Shown here one piece after another: positions 24,673-36,429 of a stretch of DNA of 64,000 nucleotides. Position 1 is the first letter of the stretch, and the number at the start of each line of letters is the position of its first letter. A program made the translations under genes and the position numbers. This DNA comes from Cephalopachus bancanus (Eukaryota; Chordata; Mammalia; Primates; Tarsiidae), in NCBI GenBank assembly GCA_027257055.1, contig JAPVLO010000001.1, positions 15,151,501 through 15,215,500 on the forward strand, written 5' to 3'. Below the pieces are notes generated by a model. It had not been told where the DNA came from and searched no databases. It was given only the letters and a program-made list of their open reading frames with translations.

Positions 24673-25252
24673 TATAGGAGGGGGGACGAAAAAACCCGTG
24701 GCATTAGCTTTGGGAGGGCGGGCCCCTGGTAGGACAGACTTTCCCTGCTGGCTGAGTGTTCTAGGAACCCACTGGCATCTGTGGCTCAGCTAGCATTGTC
24801 GTGAGAGGCTGCGTTCGGCTTCAGCGAATTTTTTGTGAAGATTCTTTCAAGGCATTTTCCTGTTTCATGGTGGGTGATTTACGAGCCCACCTGGCCACAC
24901 CACACTGAGAGTTTAGCAGTTTTTGACCCAAGCCAGTATGACCCCATGCCCCACCCTCCCTTGTCACCTGAGCGACCTTTCTTTGTCTTCCCAGTAAAAA
25001 AAAGAAAAGTCCCCAAAGGGAAACGTTCTGCCCATGTGGAAGAGGTGAAACTAGAAATGGCAGAAGCACTAAAAGGCGCCAAAATCGATGAGTTCAAAAA
25101 CTGTTTTGAGCAGTGGGAAAAGTGTCTCAACAGGTGCATTGCATCCAGGAAAGGCCTTGCAGGCGACTGAAGTGTCAACTTGTAAGAATAAACACACAGT
25201 TTTTAGAAATGAATTCTAGGTTTTGGGGTTTTTTTGGTCCCTCCTGTATAGT
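24673..25252 (+). mobile_element. Internally deleted mariner-family DNA transposon, copy 1
   Basis: The ends are inverted repeats: TATAGGAGGGGGGACGAAAA at 24673 and, reversed, TATACAGGAGGGACCAAAAA ending at 25250. TA lies at each end, as expected for Tc1/mariner insertion. The body is about 580 bp, against roughly 1.3 kb for a full mariner, and keeps only the transposase C-terminus. A second copy with the same deletion lies at 46256-46822. Confidence 0.85.
24835..25170 (+). pseudogene. Mariner transposase C-terminal fragment, decayed
   Basis: A 111-codon open frame resembles the last third of a mariner DDE/D transposase. HPPLSPERPFFVFPV at about residues 41-55 corresponds to the conserved HPPYSPDL-x-FxxFP segment, and the catalytic aspartate of SPD is replaced by E. 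KIDEFKNCFEQWEKCLNRC at about residues 82-100 is the conserved end of the family. The first residues correspond to the region around the second aspartate (HDNA-x-H), which is also lost. The ATG is simply the first in an open stretch, since the N-terminal two thirds, including the DNA-binding helix-turn-helix, are deleted. The stop at 25168-25170 is at the normal family end. It could not work as a transposase. Nothing suggests domestication, though the frame is still open. Confidence 0.75.
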
Positions 25253-26029
25253 TGATTTGGAATGAGACACTGCCTTTGTTTTTACTAAAAAGTGCATTGA
25301 AACCGTTTTGAACAGAATCTTGGCACTGGCATGGCAGAATATTTCACTGGCGACGTCAACATGACCGGACCGTGATCGGAGCACGTGTTCTCCTGCCCTG
25401 TGTTCTTCAGCCTGGCCTGGCGACTCACCTTACAGGGGCCTGCTGTCTTCAGGAAGGCCGAAGCTCTGGTGGCTGGGGCGCACCGAGGGATTTTCCATTC
25501 CAGGCTCAGCTGCATTTCTAGCTTTTGCAAATAGATGGCACTTTTGACTTACCCTAGAAAGCTGCCGATCAGACCCGGCCCAGGAAAACACTGACAATGG
25601 TCTCTAAGCCAGAAATGCAGCAGTGACTGTTCCCGCAGAGGCCGGAGAAATTAAAATTAAGCCTCCCTGGAGACAGCAGTAACACACCTCTCTCTTAAAT
25701 GCCAGAACTTTAAACACACGACCACCCCAGGTATGAAAAGGAGCACATTTAATTCTCTCTATTTTTTTATATTGGGGCATGGCAGGCTTTGATTGGGAAG
25801 AGTAAGAGAGGTCAGTGCAAGGAAAGTTTTTATCTGCAGCTAGCTTGTGTGGGTCTGTGTGTGTTTCAGTGACTATAATTTGCCGCCGAAGGCCCTTGGG
25901 AACACCTTGGTGTCCTGTCCCCTTTCTCCCATTGGCACACGCGTGTGTGCAGCCATGCATACACACGCACAGAGAGGAGGCCCATGGACCCTCACGCCCA
26001 CAGAGGGGGAAAAAAATCAGGCTGTTGTC
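25253..26029. other. Unique sequence, no gene seen
   Basis: No repeat or coding family recognised. Confidence 0.45.
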
Positions 26030-26660
26030 TTGCAAGTGTTACTTATCATATTAATTAAAATCTGGTGACATGATAACACCACCAGCTGTGTGGGAGAGCC
26101 AGGGAAATTAACAAACGTTTGATTTGTTGTGTTGCTAATGTAACACTCATTATACAGGTCATAGTAAAACAATACCTCAGCCAAAATATGCTAATGCGGC
26201 AGGGACTGTTGCAGTCGTAAAAATATCGGTGTTTGTTATAATCGGCAGAGCAGCACAGCACCTTTAAGAGAAGGTGGCATCTCTGAATCTAATGGCACAA
26301 CTAAGTTTTTAAATACTAAGTCATGAGGAGTAAAAGATGCCGGAAAGCAACTATTTTTTTTTTAAACAACAAAATGAGGAGATAACGTATTTAAGTGAAT
26401 CTGGGTACGGATAAAATGTCTCTGTGGCTTAGGGTTTACAGTGGTTTCCTGATGAGAAGAAACAGGGAATCCTATAAAACATTCCTTAGCATATCGCAAA
26501 TGCTGTTATGTGTTTTCGCATCATCAGATAGATTATAAAGCGGGGGTAGTTTAAGGTCGGGTTATGCTTAAGCAGAAAATGGAATTCATTGATTCAACCT
26601 GGAGGTTGTACATGCTTCTGCTAGGAGTCAAAGTCTAAATTGTTTTCAAAACCACCAAAA
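26030..26660. promoter_or_regulatory. Candidate conserved non-coding element (long, AT-rich)
   Basis: About 600 bp without any interspersed or simple repeat, rich in TAAT/ATTA-type sites: CATATTAATTAAAATCTGG, TTGCTAATGTAACACTC, ATATGCTAATGCGGCAGG and AATTCATTGATTCAACC. There are no usable frames. The composition and absence of insertions suggest constraint. This is inference. Confidence 0.4.
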
Positions 26661-27690
26661 AACCAAAGAGTGTCTTATTAAGGGAGCTTGTCCTCAGCCC
26701 CTTCCCCCTCACTTCCGCCCCAATCCTGCACTAAGACACAACTGCGCACTTTCTCAAAACACTTGGCAAGCGTTTTGCGTCATGCTCGAGGCAGCGGCGG
26801 GACCCATGTCCAGTGTCCACGGGGAAACAGGAATGAAGAGGCTCCCAGTGGCCTAATTCACATCCTGAACTTCCCAGAGATTCTCCCAGCATTTTCTGCC
26901 TGCACGTTCACCAGATCCGGGATTTCTGTCGCCCCCAGGGTCCTTCCCGAGGAGAGGCCTTTTCAGGGCCGGCCTCTGTTTTCCAGCCTAGACGCGGTTC
27001 CGCTCCTGCCTCCTCCCTCGCTTCCCTTCTGGTGTTTTGATCCTGCTACCGAGACGGGTGTATGAAGTCAAGCATTTGTTTGACAACCTTGACAGCAGAT
27101 TATGTAGATTGTGCCTGAGAGAACCCCAGTCGTTCAGAACTGAATTTCCAGCAAGCCGTGGCGATCAAAGATCAGATGGCAGGGTCCGCGGGGACACCTC
27201 ACCTTCCAGGTGGGAGCCCTTCGCAGAAAGGCGTACGGTCGGAAGGTGGGAGCCCAGGGAAGGATGAGGCAGGGGACTCCATTCCGCAGCGTTGACAGCT
27301 GTGGGAAGGCTGGGACGGTCGAATCTGGGCGCCGCATGTCTTTGGCTGGGCCCAGAAGCTCTCTCCCCGGCTCCGTCCTGCAAAAATGCAAACGCAGTCT
27401 GGCTGGGGAGGCCCTGCACCCACACCTGTGAATCACCTGAGGCTCTCGCCGCAGATGGCTCTGGGCCTCTGCTTAGAGGAAGGGCAAGCCCCACCCCCAT
27501 CCCCTGTGTGATGGCGGCGGGGGACACTGTTTTGTATCTGCCCCATTCAACAAGCAAAGGGCTGTTCGTTAAGTCAAAAGGGCGCCTTCTGGGCCGAGGA
27601 CTCCCTCGCTGGAGGCTGGGAGCCAAGCTCCTGACGGCGTGCTTTCAACCGTGTATTTGAGCTGTGCAGAGAGCAGCCCGAGTTAGTGAC
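26661..27690. other. Unique GC-rich sequence, no gene seen
   Basis: Several open frames overlap on both strands (up to 153 codons) without domains. GTGTGATGGCGGCGG near 27506 is not enough to call a promoter. Confidence 0.45.
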
Positions 27691-28380
27691 TAGACCCACA
27701 TAAACAAACACGTCGACTTCTGAGAGAGCAAGCCGTGATTAGGTGCAGAATGCGATCCTGTGTACACAGCGGGGTCAGGACAGGGTGATTTTCAAGCCTG
27801 TTCAAACCGCCACAGTGTGGAGAGGTTTGCTCACCGGAGAAACTTCCTTTTCTCTAAATCAGTGGCTTTAATTAAGCCTTCGTGACAGAACTGGCATTTC
27901 AACATACAAAGACGTTTAACTCTGACGAAAAAAAAAAACCAAAAACCAGTTTACTTAGCCTCGAATGGATTTTTTTCTGCTTTGAAGAGCTTTTTTCCTT
28001 TTTTCTAAACATTAAATTATTAATGAGAGAGCGAAAGTCATACATGGAGATGATGATAAATGTTGTGGTCCTGGCAGCCAGGTACGTGACAAGCAGGGGA
28101 AGAGTCCCAGGGCCTCGAGGCCGTGCCCTTCCAGCCCTGGCCAGCCAGCTTCTGCATCAACTTCCCACCACACCATGAGCTGGGCCATCCGCATCCCAGA
28201 CCCAACGACGTTAGGGAGAACCAATTCAATAACAGAGACGGGCAGGGTCCGATTTGAATCTATTAAATAAATGTCTTTCGAATACCATTATATATATTAC
28301 AGAAAACACTTAACGTTGATGAAAAGTCCAGGTGTATTATTCTATTAGGGTGAAATGATTGAACTGGAACTGCACCACTC
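27691..28380. promoter_or_regulatory. Candidate conserved non-coding segment
   Basis: Repeat-free, with AT-rich blocks such as GTGGCTTTAATTAAGCC, AACATTAAATTATTAATGAG and ATTAAATAAATGTCTTTCG separated by unique GC-rich sequence. Possible enhancer DNA. No gene seen. Confidence 0.3.
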
Positions 28381-29085
28381 GGGTGGCATTAGTAACGGGT
28401 CCCAAAGTCTCTCTCCGGTCCCAGCCCCCTTCTGCCCCAAGATAAAGCCCCAGACAGAGGACCTGTCTGGCCAGGGTCACTGGCCCAGGGTGAGGGCCCG
28501 CCCTGCAGGGCGACACAGCCTGATCCGTCCAAGTCCAGGTGGGACGTCTCTGTGTGTGTCAAAGCCAGCGGCTGGCTCTGAGGCTCTTCTCTTAAAAAAC
28601 AATCACCCCCACCCCGTTGGGGGAGGTGGAGGCTGGGCGGCCTGTCCCTGTCTGTCCCTCTCTGCACCTGCTACGAGCACTTTTCTCAAAGCACCAGTGT
28701 CAGAAGCAGGCAGTGCAGCGGGGCCACCCCCGAAGGGGCCAACCTGGGAGCCTTTCTGCCAAGTCCCGGGACACGTGGACGCCATCCTGGCGGACCGTGC
28801 AGGGCCACGGGGAGCGGTCCTACCCTGCACTGGCTTCACAGGCTTTCTGCATCTCAGGAATAAAAACAGCCTCAGAGGGGTGCGAATGCCGCCCGCGAAG
28901 GCCTGGCTTTTATTGTTGCTGCTGTTTTTTGTCCCCGCCGCACCTCTTTATCCGACACTTCCCTCAGCCCTTCAAGGTCTCCCTCTTTGACTCAGCTCTG
29001 CTAATTGGTGAGGAGACCACCCAGTCTTTCAAGGGCACTCCCCTGCCCCCACCCCTGTGTTCCCGGAGGCTCTCAGAACGCGTCT
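28381..29085. other. Unique GC-rich sequence, no gene seen
   Basis: A 211-codon plus-strand frame spans 28355-28990 but has no domain, and other frames overlap it. No repeat recognised. Confidence 0.45.
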
Positions 29086-29200
29086 TTGAGATCGGGTGAC
29101 GGTCCCCCCTTCTAATTACATTAATCTGCGTCATTGTGCTCGCGTTCACTCTAATTATTCTTTGCACAAGACTCCAAACAGTTCATTCTCACCACACGGT
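29086..29200. promoter_or_regulatory. Candidate homeodomain-site cluster
   Basis: TTCTAATTACATTAATCTGC and ACTCTAATTATTCTTTGC lie within 60 bp, giving three ATTA/TAAT cores. Neighbouring sequence is GC-richer and repeat-free. Confidence 0.3.
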
Positions 29201-30524
29201 GGATGTTGCTGCGGTGTGCAGCCTCCTTCAAGAACTAGGGAAACTCTTCTGTGAAGACAGGCCGTACTTCTCAGGCCTTTCTTTACCCTGGCCAGGGTCA
29301 CGGGGAGCACACCTCGTGGCCGCCTGGAAGCCACCACGCACGGGTGACTCGGAGGTAGCGTCATACTCAGCTTGGGGTTTCAGCTTCCTGCTGGAATAAT
29401 GACATACCTGTGACCAAGACCGAGGCCCACGGTCTCTTCTGCGTACAAGAAATATAAATCTCGGGCAATTAGCTGGGAAGACTGTTCTTGAGATTTTCCC
29501 TCGCTTAGAAGTGACAAGCAAACACCTCTGACCCTGGCCGCTTCCTGGGCCAGGGCAACTCCCCTGTTCTGGACAGACCCCTGTTTGGAGAGGGGATTCA
29601 AGTAAGCATCACTCCAGTCCCTCGCTCCCGAGCCTGGCAACATGGCATTCGTATGTGACTTATCCTCTCTAATTTTCCACAAATACCGGGAAGGGTATGG
29701 TATAGGGAAAAGAAATTCAAAACACACCATTTGGATTTTAAGGGCAGTCTTGGAAAAAGAGCCATTTTCACATATCAACACTTTTGGATGTGATCCGTGA
29801 AACATTTTGATATGATTTAGCAAAAACGATTTTTTCATCGGGAGCGATAGGCCTCTCACCACCCATCTGCCTCTGTAAAGAATGCAAAAGGCATCCCATT
29901 GAGGATAAATTCAATGCCAAAGGAGACGCCCTCGTTCATGCCGCATGATGGTCAAAAATCGAGATGCGCGAAGTCCTGCGACGCAGCGAGCCAGCTCCCT
30001 CAGCAATCAGGCGTGGCGGCTGGGTTTGCAGAGCTGGCCTCCTGGATGCGATTTCTTTCCACCTTTAGAGGGGAGTGGCATCTCTTCTGCTCGGCCCACC
30101 AATCACGGGGGAGGAGGGACTGGAGGCCTGAACACACTGCAAAGTGATTTTCCCCAGTTGGACCACAGTTTGTGTTTCCAAACTGAAACGGGGTAGATGG
30201 GTCTGTTCTGATCAAAAGAAACGCCCCTTTTCACCCAGGACGGAAGAGAGACCAGAGGAGATGGTGGCTCTGTCCCCTCCAGGAGGATGTCTAGACCTCT
30301 ATTGTGGGTGCAGACCTGGAGGCAGGTGGGACTCCCAGCACCGGCCAGGTGGGTGTCAGGGTTCCGTGGCAAGGGCCTTGTGGGGGGCTGTGGCTTTGCT
30401 CAGAAACCGTCTGGGGACAGGTGTGTAAGGTCCACCGAGGACACGCGTCGCCCGCAGCACAGCCCCTTTGGAAGCTGTTTGAGCCCCAGAACTGAAACTT
30501 AAAACATGCGACATGGCAGTAGGC
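29201..30524. other. Unique sequence, possibly part of a conserved block
   Basis: No repeat is seen across 1.3 kb. The part at about 29640-29970 is AT-richer (GGATTTTAAGGGCAGTC, GATATGATTTAGCAAAAACG). No gene seen. Confidence 0.4.
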
Positions 30525-30660
30525 TATTAAGAGAATACTGCTTTATCTCATTCGATCTCATTCCCACTCATAACTTCCCTTTAAAACTCGAGGACGCAGA
30601 GCCTCGGGGGCTCAGAGACTCAGCTGTCACTGGTTTCCCGGAGGCGCCCAGCAGGGTGGG
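30525..30660 (-). repeat. Possible MIR fragment, very diverged
   Basis: CTTTATCTCATTCGATCTCATTCCC followed by GAGCCTCGGGGGCTCAGAGA loosely follows the reverse MIR 3' half (ATTTAATCCTCACAACA-, AACTGAGGC-CAGAGAGG). Confidence 0.35.
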
Positions 30661-31583
30661 GATCTGGGTTCGGGGCGCAGGCTCAGGGCTCTCCTTCCCC
30701 TTCCTCGGCCACGGTCACCACCGTCGACATCAGCCCTCTGATGATGGCAGCTTTCTGAAAACTCCGTGACAGCTTACTCTGTGTAAGGGAGGGTGTTGCC
30801 CTCCCATGTTTGCACCGAGGCTGCCTTATGAGGCCAGGGCTGGACAGGCCCTGGGTCTCGGTTCTGGCTCTGAGCACCTCCCTCTCAGACCCGCAGCTTT
30901 CGGCTTGCTGCCCACCGTGGCCAGGCACAGCAGTGACCTCTGGGATGACAGCCGGGGGCTGGAGGCTCAGTGCAGATCTTAGTGGGGCCGGGGCAGGGAG
31001 GGGGAGTGTCTGGACCTCGTCCAGGGGGGTTTCCGCCCGGACCCCTCATGAGGGCCACACTGCTGCCTGCGGGCATTTCGCCTTTTTGGGCGCCTTCTCC
31101 AGGTCCCCACTGGACAGGAGAAACCCAAGGCTCAACTGGAAACAAGCTTTCAAAAATTATAATCTTTAATAAAATTTGGGTTTGAATTTGAATATGGCAA
31201 AATGGATGAAATACCGCAAGACTAACATTTTGGCTGGTCGGCCCCTAGCAGGTGCCTGGGACGAGAGGGCTGAGGGGTGGGCCAGTGTGGGATATCCTCT
31301 CGAGTTTGGAGGGTCCACTCACCAGCCCGTTGGCCCAAGACAATGAAGCTGGCTCCTGGTGGAGACTTCTTAATTTCCGTGGAAAACTGAATTTCCTCAC
31401 TGGCCTCAAATGGACAAAATTAGCACTGGAGAAAAGAGGGGATGACTCGGAACACTTGGTTGCCGTGGAATTGTTTCTCTGCATTTTCAGGAGGTGTAAA
31501 GCGGGGAGTGGGAAGGAAAACACGTCTGTTTCTCTTTTGGAGCAGGGACAGAAGCAAGATAATTCACGCAAGGTTATTAAGCC
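30661..31583. other. Unique sequence, no gene seen
   Basis: No repeat or coding family recognised. Confidence 0.45.
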
Positions 31584-31877
31584 AGGCTGGGCACAGTGGC
31601 TCATGCCTGTAATCGCAGTGTTTTGGGAGGCCAAGGTCGGGGGTTGGTTAAGGCCAGGAGTTCGAGACCAGCCTGTGCAACACAGACCTCATCTCATCTT
31701 AAGCCAAAAACTTGAGAGATACTGAGCCAGGTTTGGTGTGTACCTGTAGTCCCAGCTACCTGGGAGGCTGAGATGGGAGGAGGTCTTGAGCCCCGGAGTT
31801 GGAGGCTGCCGAGAGCCACAATCGCACCCCAGCCTGGGTGGCAGAGCCAGACCCCACCTCTAAACAAACAGAAAAAG
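31584..31877 (+). mobile_element. AluJ-type SINE, old
   Basis: GGCTGGGCACAGTGGCTCAT, TTCGAGACCAGCCTGTGCAA and CCCAGCCTGGGTGGCAGAG show both arms. ATTAAGCCA occurs on both sides (about 31576 and 31880) as a target-site duplication. The linker is diverged and has lost its A-richness. Confidence 0.9.
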
Positions 31878-32159
31878 ATGATTAAGCCAAAGGGATGCAC
31901 AGAAACTACAGGTATTGGACAAGCAGGAAAGAGCGACTAAACAGGGAAGAAAAAATGATTCCGAGGAAACAGAGGCCCCACCGGTCCACAGCCCCTCGGT
32001 CAGGTTAAAATACGCCCCCGTGACCCTCCCGACAGACACGTTCGGTTTGCCAGACTCCACGGGCTGCTGAGAATCGGGGCAGACGGCCCGCCGGGACCCA
32101 CGCGACACGTGTCTTCACAGGCGGGGAACTGGGAAAAGATGAACCGCCTTTTGGTGCCT
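31878..32159. other. Unique sequence, no gene seen
   Basis: Nothing recognised. Confidence 0.45.
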
Positions 32160-32360
32160 GAGGCCTGAAGTCCCCGATTCACTCATTTATGTGTGTTTCC
32201 CCTGAAAAATGTAACTTTTAAATAACAGCATATTTATCCACTTGGTTGGGATTTCTAGTGCTGACATCCAATTTAGAAGACCCCGCGGCGGTGATCAGGC
32301 ACCTGAGTGCCGTGGTAATTAAATTGGCTTCGCCTCCAGCGGTGCTTAATGGAACGTGGA
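32160..32360. promoter_or_regulatory. Candidate conserved non-coding element
   Basis: AACTTTTAAATAACAGCATA, GATCAGGCACCTGAGTGCCG and GTGGTAATTAAATTGGCTTC lie within 200 bp of repeat-free sequence. The GGCACCTGAGTGCC part is a 14-bp near-perfect palindrome centred on an E-box (CACCTG). Inference only. Confidence 0.35.
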
Positions 32361-33749
32361 GTCCGTCTCAGCTGCCGGGACGTGCGTGGCTGGGTGTGCG
32401 GAGTCACGGTTCCTACAGCTCGGTGGTTCTCCATGGGCACGCGGGAGTGGTGGCGCCTTCTTGGGGGTGCTGGGGACACCCACGGGGGCCACTCGGGGGC
32501 TGGGAGGCCTGGGACGTCTCCCCCCGGAGACCTGTGAGGATGAAACCACGACTTTCCTCTCTTCTCTAAGTTCCCAGCTAAGAGGCCCGGGGAATTGCCG
32601 AGAAGGACTCACCAGATGGGTGTTATTCCTCTGCTCCCCGTATACTGAAGCTTGTTTTTCAGCCGGACTTAGGCATAACATCAAGTGACAGATAAGGAAG
32701 GACATCAAGGTGTTCATTGACCCTGCAAAGCTGTCTCTCGGGGACTCCTGGACTCTGGCAGCTTGTAAGACGCTTACCTGTCCTCTCTGAGGCCGGCCAC
32801 GTATGGGATTCCTTTACCCATCAAGAAACGTGGAGTTTTTCCACCCCCTTATCTCCACGGGACATCACTTCTACTGGTTTCCAAAATTCCCTAGATAGAA
32901 CCCACAGTTCGCCAGTCAGGAGGTCTTTGGATCCACCCACGGCCTGCAAGCTTCTGCTTGGTGATGGCCCAACTTCCCGGGGCAAACCGTGAAAACCTCG
33001 CGTGTACCGATTTAGGGTTTGATGTGACTTCTGCCTCCCTGAAATGCACACCGCCAGACTGCCCTTCGGCCCCCCGACATGTGCTCTCCAGACCCCCTGG
33101 GCTGCGTCCTGGGCCTGTCACTCATGTTTGGCTCAGCATAGACCTTCTCGAGCATATTTGGCTGAACTTGGATCTCTGTCTGTCAACTGTCCCTCTGCCA
33201 CTGCCGCACACCCTCTGGCCACGCCAAGCTCCCGTGGCAGACAGAGTCAGCCTCGTCCTCAGGCAATGTCCGTCTCAGAGAGGACGGGACAGCTCGTGTA
33301 GGACGCCGAGGCTCAGGGTGTCGTGCGCTTGATGTGTCTGACGGGAGGCGGCCCATGCAGGGACCGCGGGATGGAAGAGCCCATGAAGGCGAGCCGGCCG
33401 GGCCCAAGGCTGTAATCAGGGTCTTGGATTTCACCCTGAGAATGGCGCATTTCGGGACAGAGCGACAAGGCCAGGCGGGCCCTTCTCAGCCTTTTAAAGA
33501 GATCGCTTAGCTCAGTTGCTGGGATTGACGTGGCGGAGGCCGAGAGCAGAGGCTGACTTCGGGCTCCCGTGCGGTGTCATTGAGTCTCTTCAGGCAAAAG
33601 CCGTCCTGGGTGGGCTGAGTCCCAAGCCTTTCTCAGGGCGTGATGTTCCACTCAAGGATCAAAGCAGGCTCTTCACCGCACCTGCATCCACCGTCTGGGG
33701 AAGCCAGGAAGCTTCTCTGGGGACGCCAGCCAGCTTCTATATTTCCATG
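32361..33749. other. Unique sequence, no gene seen
   Basis: Open frames overlap on both strands (up to 124 codons) without domains. No repeat recognised. Confidence 0.45.
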
Positions 33750-33868
33750 CATGTTCCAGTCCCCTGGGCATCTTGTCAAATTGCAGATTTCAATTCAGGA
33801 GATTGGGTGAGGCCTGGGATCCTGCACTTCTGACAAGCTCCCAGGTGACCCTGATGCTGCTGGGTCAG
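33750..33868. mobile_element. MER5A-like hAT-Charlie MITE fragment
   Basis: CCCCTGGGCATCTTGTCAAA, TTGCAGATTTC, ATTCAGGAGATTGGGTG and ACAAGCTCCCAGGTGACCCT, GATGCTGCTGG follow the MER5A consensus. This family is nearly palindromic, so the strand is not informative. Confidence 0.75.
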
Positions 33869-34427
33869 GGCCTGGGTGAGGAGGGAGCCCCGTGCCCGCC
33901 TGGCACCCTGGAGCCTGCCATTTGTGGCAGGGGCTCTCACAACCAGGCGGGAAGCTGAGGATGGAAATGACGTCTCAGGGGCCAGGGGTCTGCGGGTCCA
34001 GGCTTCAGCTGCTCCTCACGTGAGGAGGACTGAGGATGCGGGTGAGTGGGCTGTTTGTGTCTTCCCTAACCTGCTGTGGACACAGGCTGCTCTGAAGTCA
34101 CCGCTTCCCGTGGGCTCCTCGTCAGTGGTGTCTCCAGGCGGCAGAATGCTGGTGAAATGTATTTACTTGGTGTTCCTTGGCGATTCCCAGCAGAAGCTCG
34201 AGGAATCTCTGCCTGGTCATTGCTTCCACAGATGATGGCCGTGCCACCTGTCTTGGGAGAAGGCAGGGTGCCGTGACCTGTTTCGAGCTTGACACCGCGA
34301 GGTTGTCTGTTCTGCTCTTTGGAGATGTCTGCAAAGGCTGGCTCTCTCTTCTAGTTCTCTGTCGACCGAGGAATTATTTGTTTTGCTTTGCTTCAGTGTT
34401 AGTGTCTGTCATCGTTTTCTTATCTTT
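33869..34427. other. Unique sequence, no gene seen
   Basis: Nothing recognised. Confidence 0.45.
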
Positions 34428-34727
34428 AACTTATTTTTAGAGACAGTCTCGCACTGTTGTTGACTCTATTCAAGTGCAGTAGCACGATCCCAGCTCACAG
34501 CAGCCTCAAACTCCTGGGCTCAAGCAGTCCTCTTGCCTCAGCCTCCTGAATAGCTAGGGCGACAATGTGAGACACCATGCTCTGCTCATTTTTACATATT
34601 CATTTTATTTTTAATTTTTGTAGGACAAGGTCTCACTATGTTGCCCAGGCTGGACTCGAATGCCTGGTCTCAAGCAGTCTTCCTGCCTTGGCCTCCCAGA
34701 GTGCTGGGTTTACGGGTGTGAGCCAGA
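34428..34727 (-). mobile_element. AluJ-type SINE, old
   Basis: TTTTTAGAGACAGTCTCGCA at the tail side, CTCAAACTCCTGGGCTCAAG in the right arm, a T-rich linker at about 34590-34620 and GGGTTTACGGGTGTGAGCCA at the 5' side. Very diverged. Confidence 0.88.
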
Positions 34728-34889
34728 CTAAATGTTTTTAAAGGAGCAAAACAATATTAACTCTAAGATTAAATAAAATGTGTGACGTAATCTGGAGCGG
34801 TAGTACTCAGTGTTCAAAATAAATTCAGCCCGTTCTATTTATGATACTTTCAGGAATACCTAGAGAGGGCAGATTTGGTTTGAGAATAG
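34728..34889. other. Unique AT-rich gap
   Basis: Short AT-rich sequence. Nothing recognised. Confidence 0.4.
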
Positions 34890-35045
34890 AACATGTGCAT
34901 ACTTGTGTGCATATGCATGTGTGTTTGGGCATGCATGCACGTCCATGTTTGTCTGCACATGCACACATGGTTGTATGTGCATGTGTCCATGGGTGCATGC
35001 GTGCACACACGTGTGTTCGTGTGTGCGTGCGTGTACATGTGGATG
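34890..35045. repeat. Alternating TG/CA low-complexity tract
   Basis: About 155 bp of imperfect alternating purine-pyrimidine sequence (GTGTGCATATGCATGTGTG, GCATGCGTGCACACACGTGT). Left-handed (Z) DNA is possible. Open frames on both strands are by-products. Confidence 0.9.
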
Positions 35046-36429
35046 AAGAAATAACAGAGGATCCATGTTGAGGTTATGCGGTGTGTGTGGTCATTGCTTA
35101 GTGTCCTCTCAGGGAGCCCCGCCTACTTTGAGGGTGTCCTGTCAGACACCCAGAGACAGGTCACTGCCAAGCGCTGTCAGAGGTCAGCGTCCGGTGGAGG
35201 CGGAGCGGCCCGCAGGGGACGAGACTCAAGGCCAGCTCAGCAGGGGGACAGCCGGCCGGTCTCTCCCACTCCGTCTGCAGAGGCCATGTGCCCAGCCCTC
35301 AGTGTGACACTGCCGGTGACGTGGGTGCACTTGCAAGGGCAGTGTTCTCACTCGCGGGTCAAAAGGCAGCGTGGCCTCCACCCACCAGCTGACCGCAAGG
35401 GGAGGCACTGGCATGTGGCCGGGTTCTCTGGGACCCGCCCCTGACCTGGAGCAGAGAGACAGATGGGGACAGCTTCTCAGAATAGCCTGAGTGCGGCCTG
35501 CAGTCGGGGAGCAGGGCGAGTCTGAGAATCAGAAAGCGCCAGGTTCATAAAACAATCACTGCTCTTCTTTCTCTGAAATGGGAGCCGGAACCGAGTCTTC
35601 TTGCAAATGACATGCATAGAATTTTTGAAGACTTACTTGTGACAGCCTGCCATGCACTGTCACCGCTGTGTCAGATTCCATCCTGTGAGGTGCAGCGCCT
35701 CGGCCACCCTGGTCTTCTTGAGGGACACACAGGAGCTTTCACCCTCGTTCCCCTCAGCAGCATTGCGACGAGTTGTGTGTGCGTGTCTCCGCAGGCATGA
35801 ACACAGGCGAGAATCTCTGGGTGTAGAAGAGACAAGAGGAGCTGCCGGGTCTAAAACTGTCCCGCCTCTGCTTCCCCAGACACTCTGAATCACTGAGGGC
35901 ACTTGACCTTGTCTCCTAGAGCGGGTCTCACGTCCTTTCCAGAACTTTCTGCACTTTTTGCTGTCCAAGGGAGCCCCGGCAGGCAGGGGCGTGTCTCCCT
36001 CTCTCGCCCGCCGCAGACCCCAAACACTGCGTTCCCGATCTGCACTGATATGGGCGGGGCTGGCGGAAAACCCCCAACTCAAAAGCAAGCACAAAGTTCA
36101 AGACCTCAGAGGCTCTGACTCTCTCTTCCAAAAACGGTTCAGGCAGGAAAAAAACGAGGGCAGCCTGGAAGTGAGGGTTGTCCTCACTCACACCGCAACC
36201 GTCTAGGGAAACTCCGAGGGCGATTTCCCCGGCAGCATCCACTGGAGTCTCAGCCACAGGGTGAACGTGGAAGGAGCCCTCAGACTCAGAAGCCTCAGGG
36301 TGAGAGTCTCAAGTTACTTTCTCCAGTGGCCCTCCCAGCCCAAGTTCCACCCTCAAGTTCACAGAAAGTTTCCCACAGAGCTCTCAGCTGGAGCCAGGAG
36401 GCACCCCTGAGGGCTCAACAAGCGAGCAC
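35046..36429. other. Unique sequence, no gene seen
   Basis: Overlapping short frames only. No repeat recognised. Confidence 0.45.

Noticed and set aside
28355..28990. 211-codon open frame on the plus strand
   Set aside because: Compositional. A hydrophobic leucine-rich end suggests a membrane segment but nothing else supports a gene.
34825..35071. Cys/His-rich peptides on both strands
   Set aside because: Translations of the TG/CA tract.
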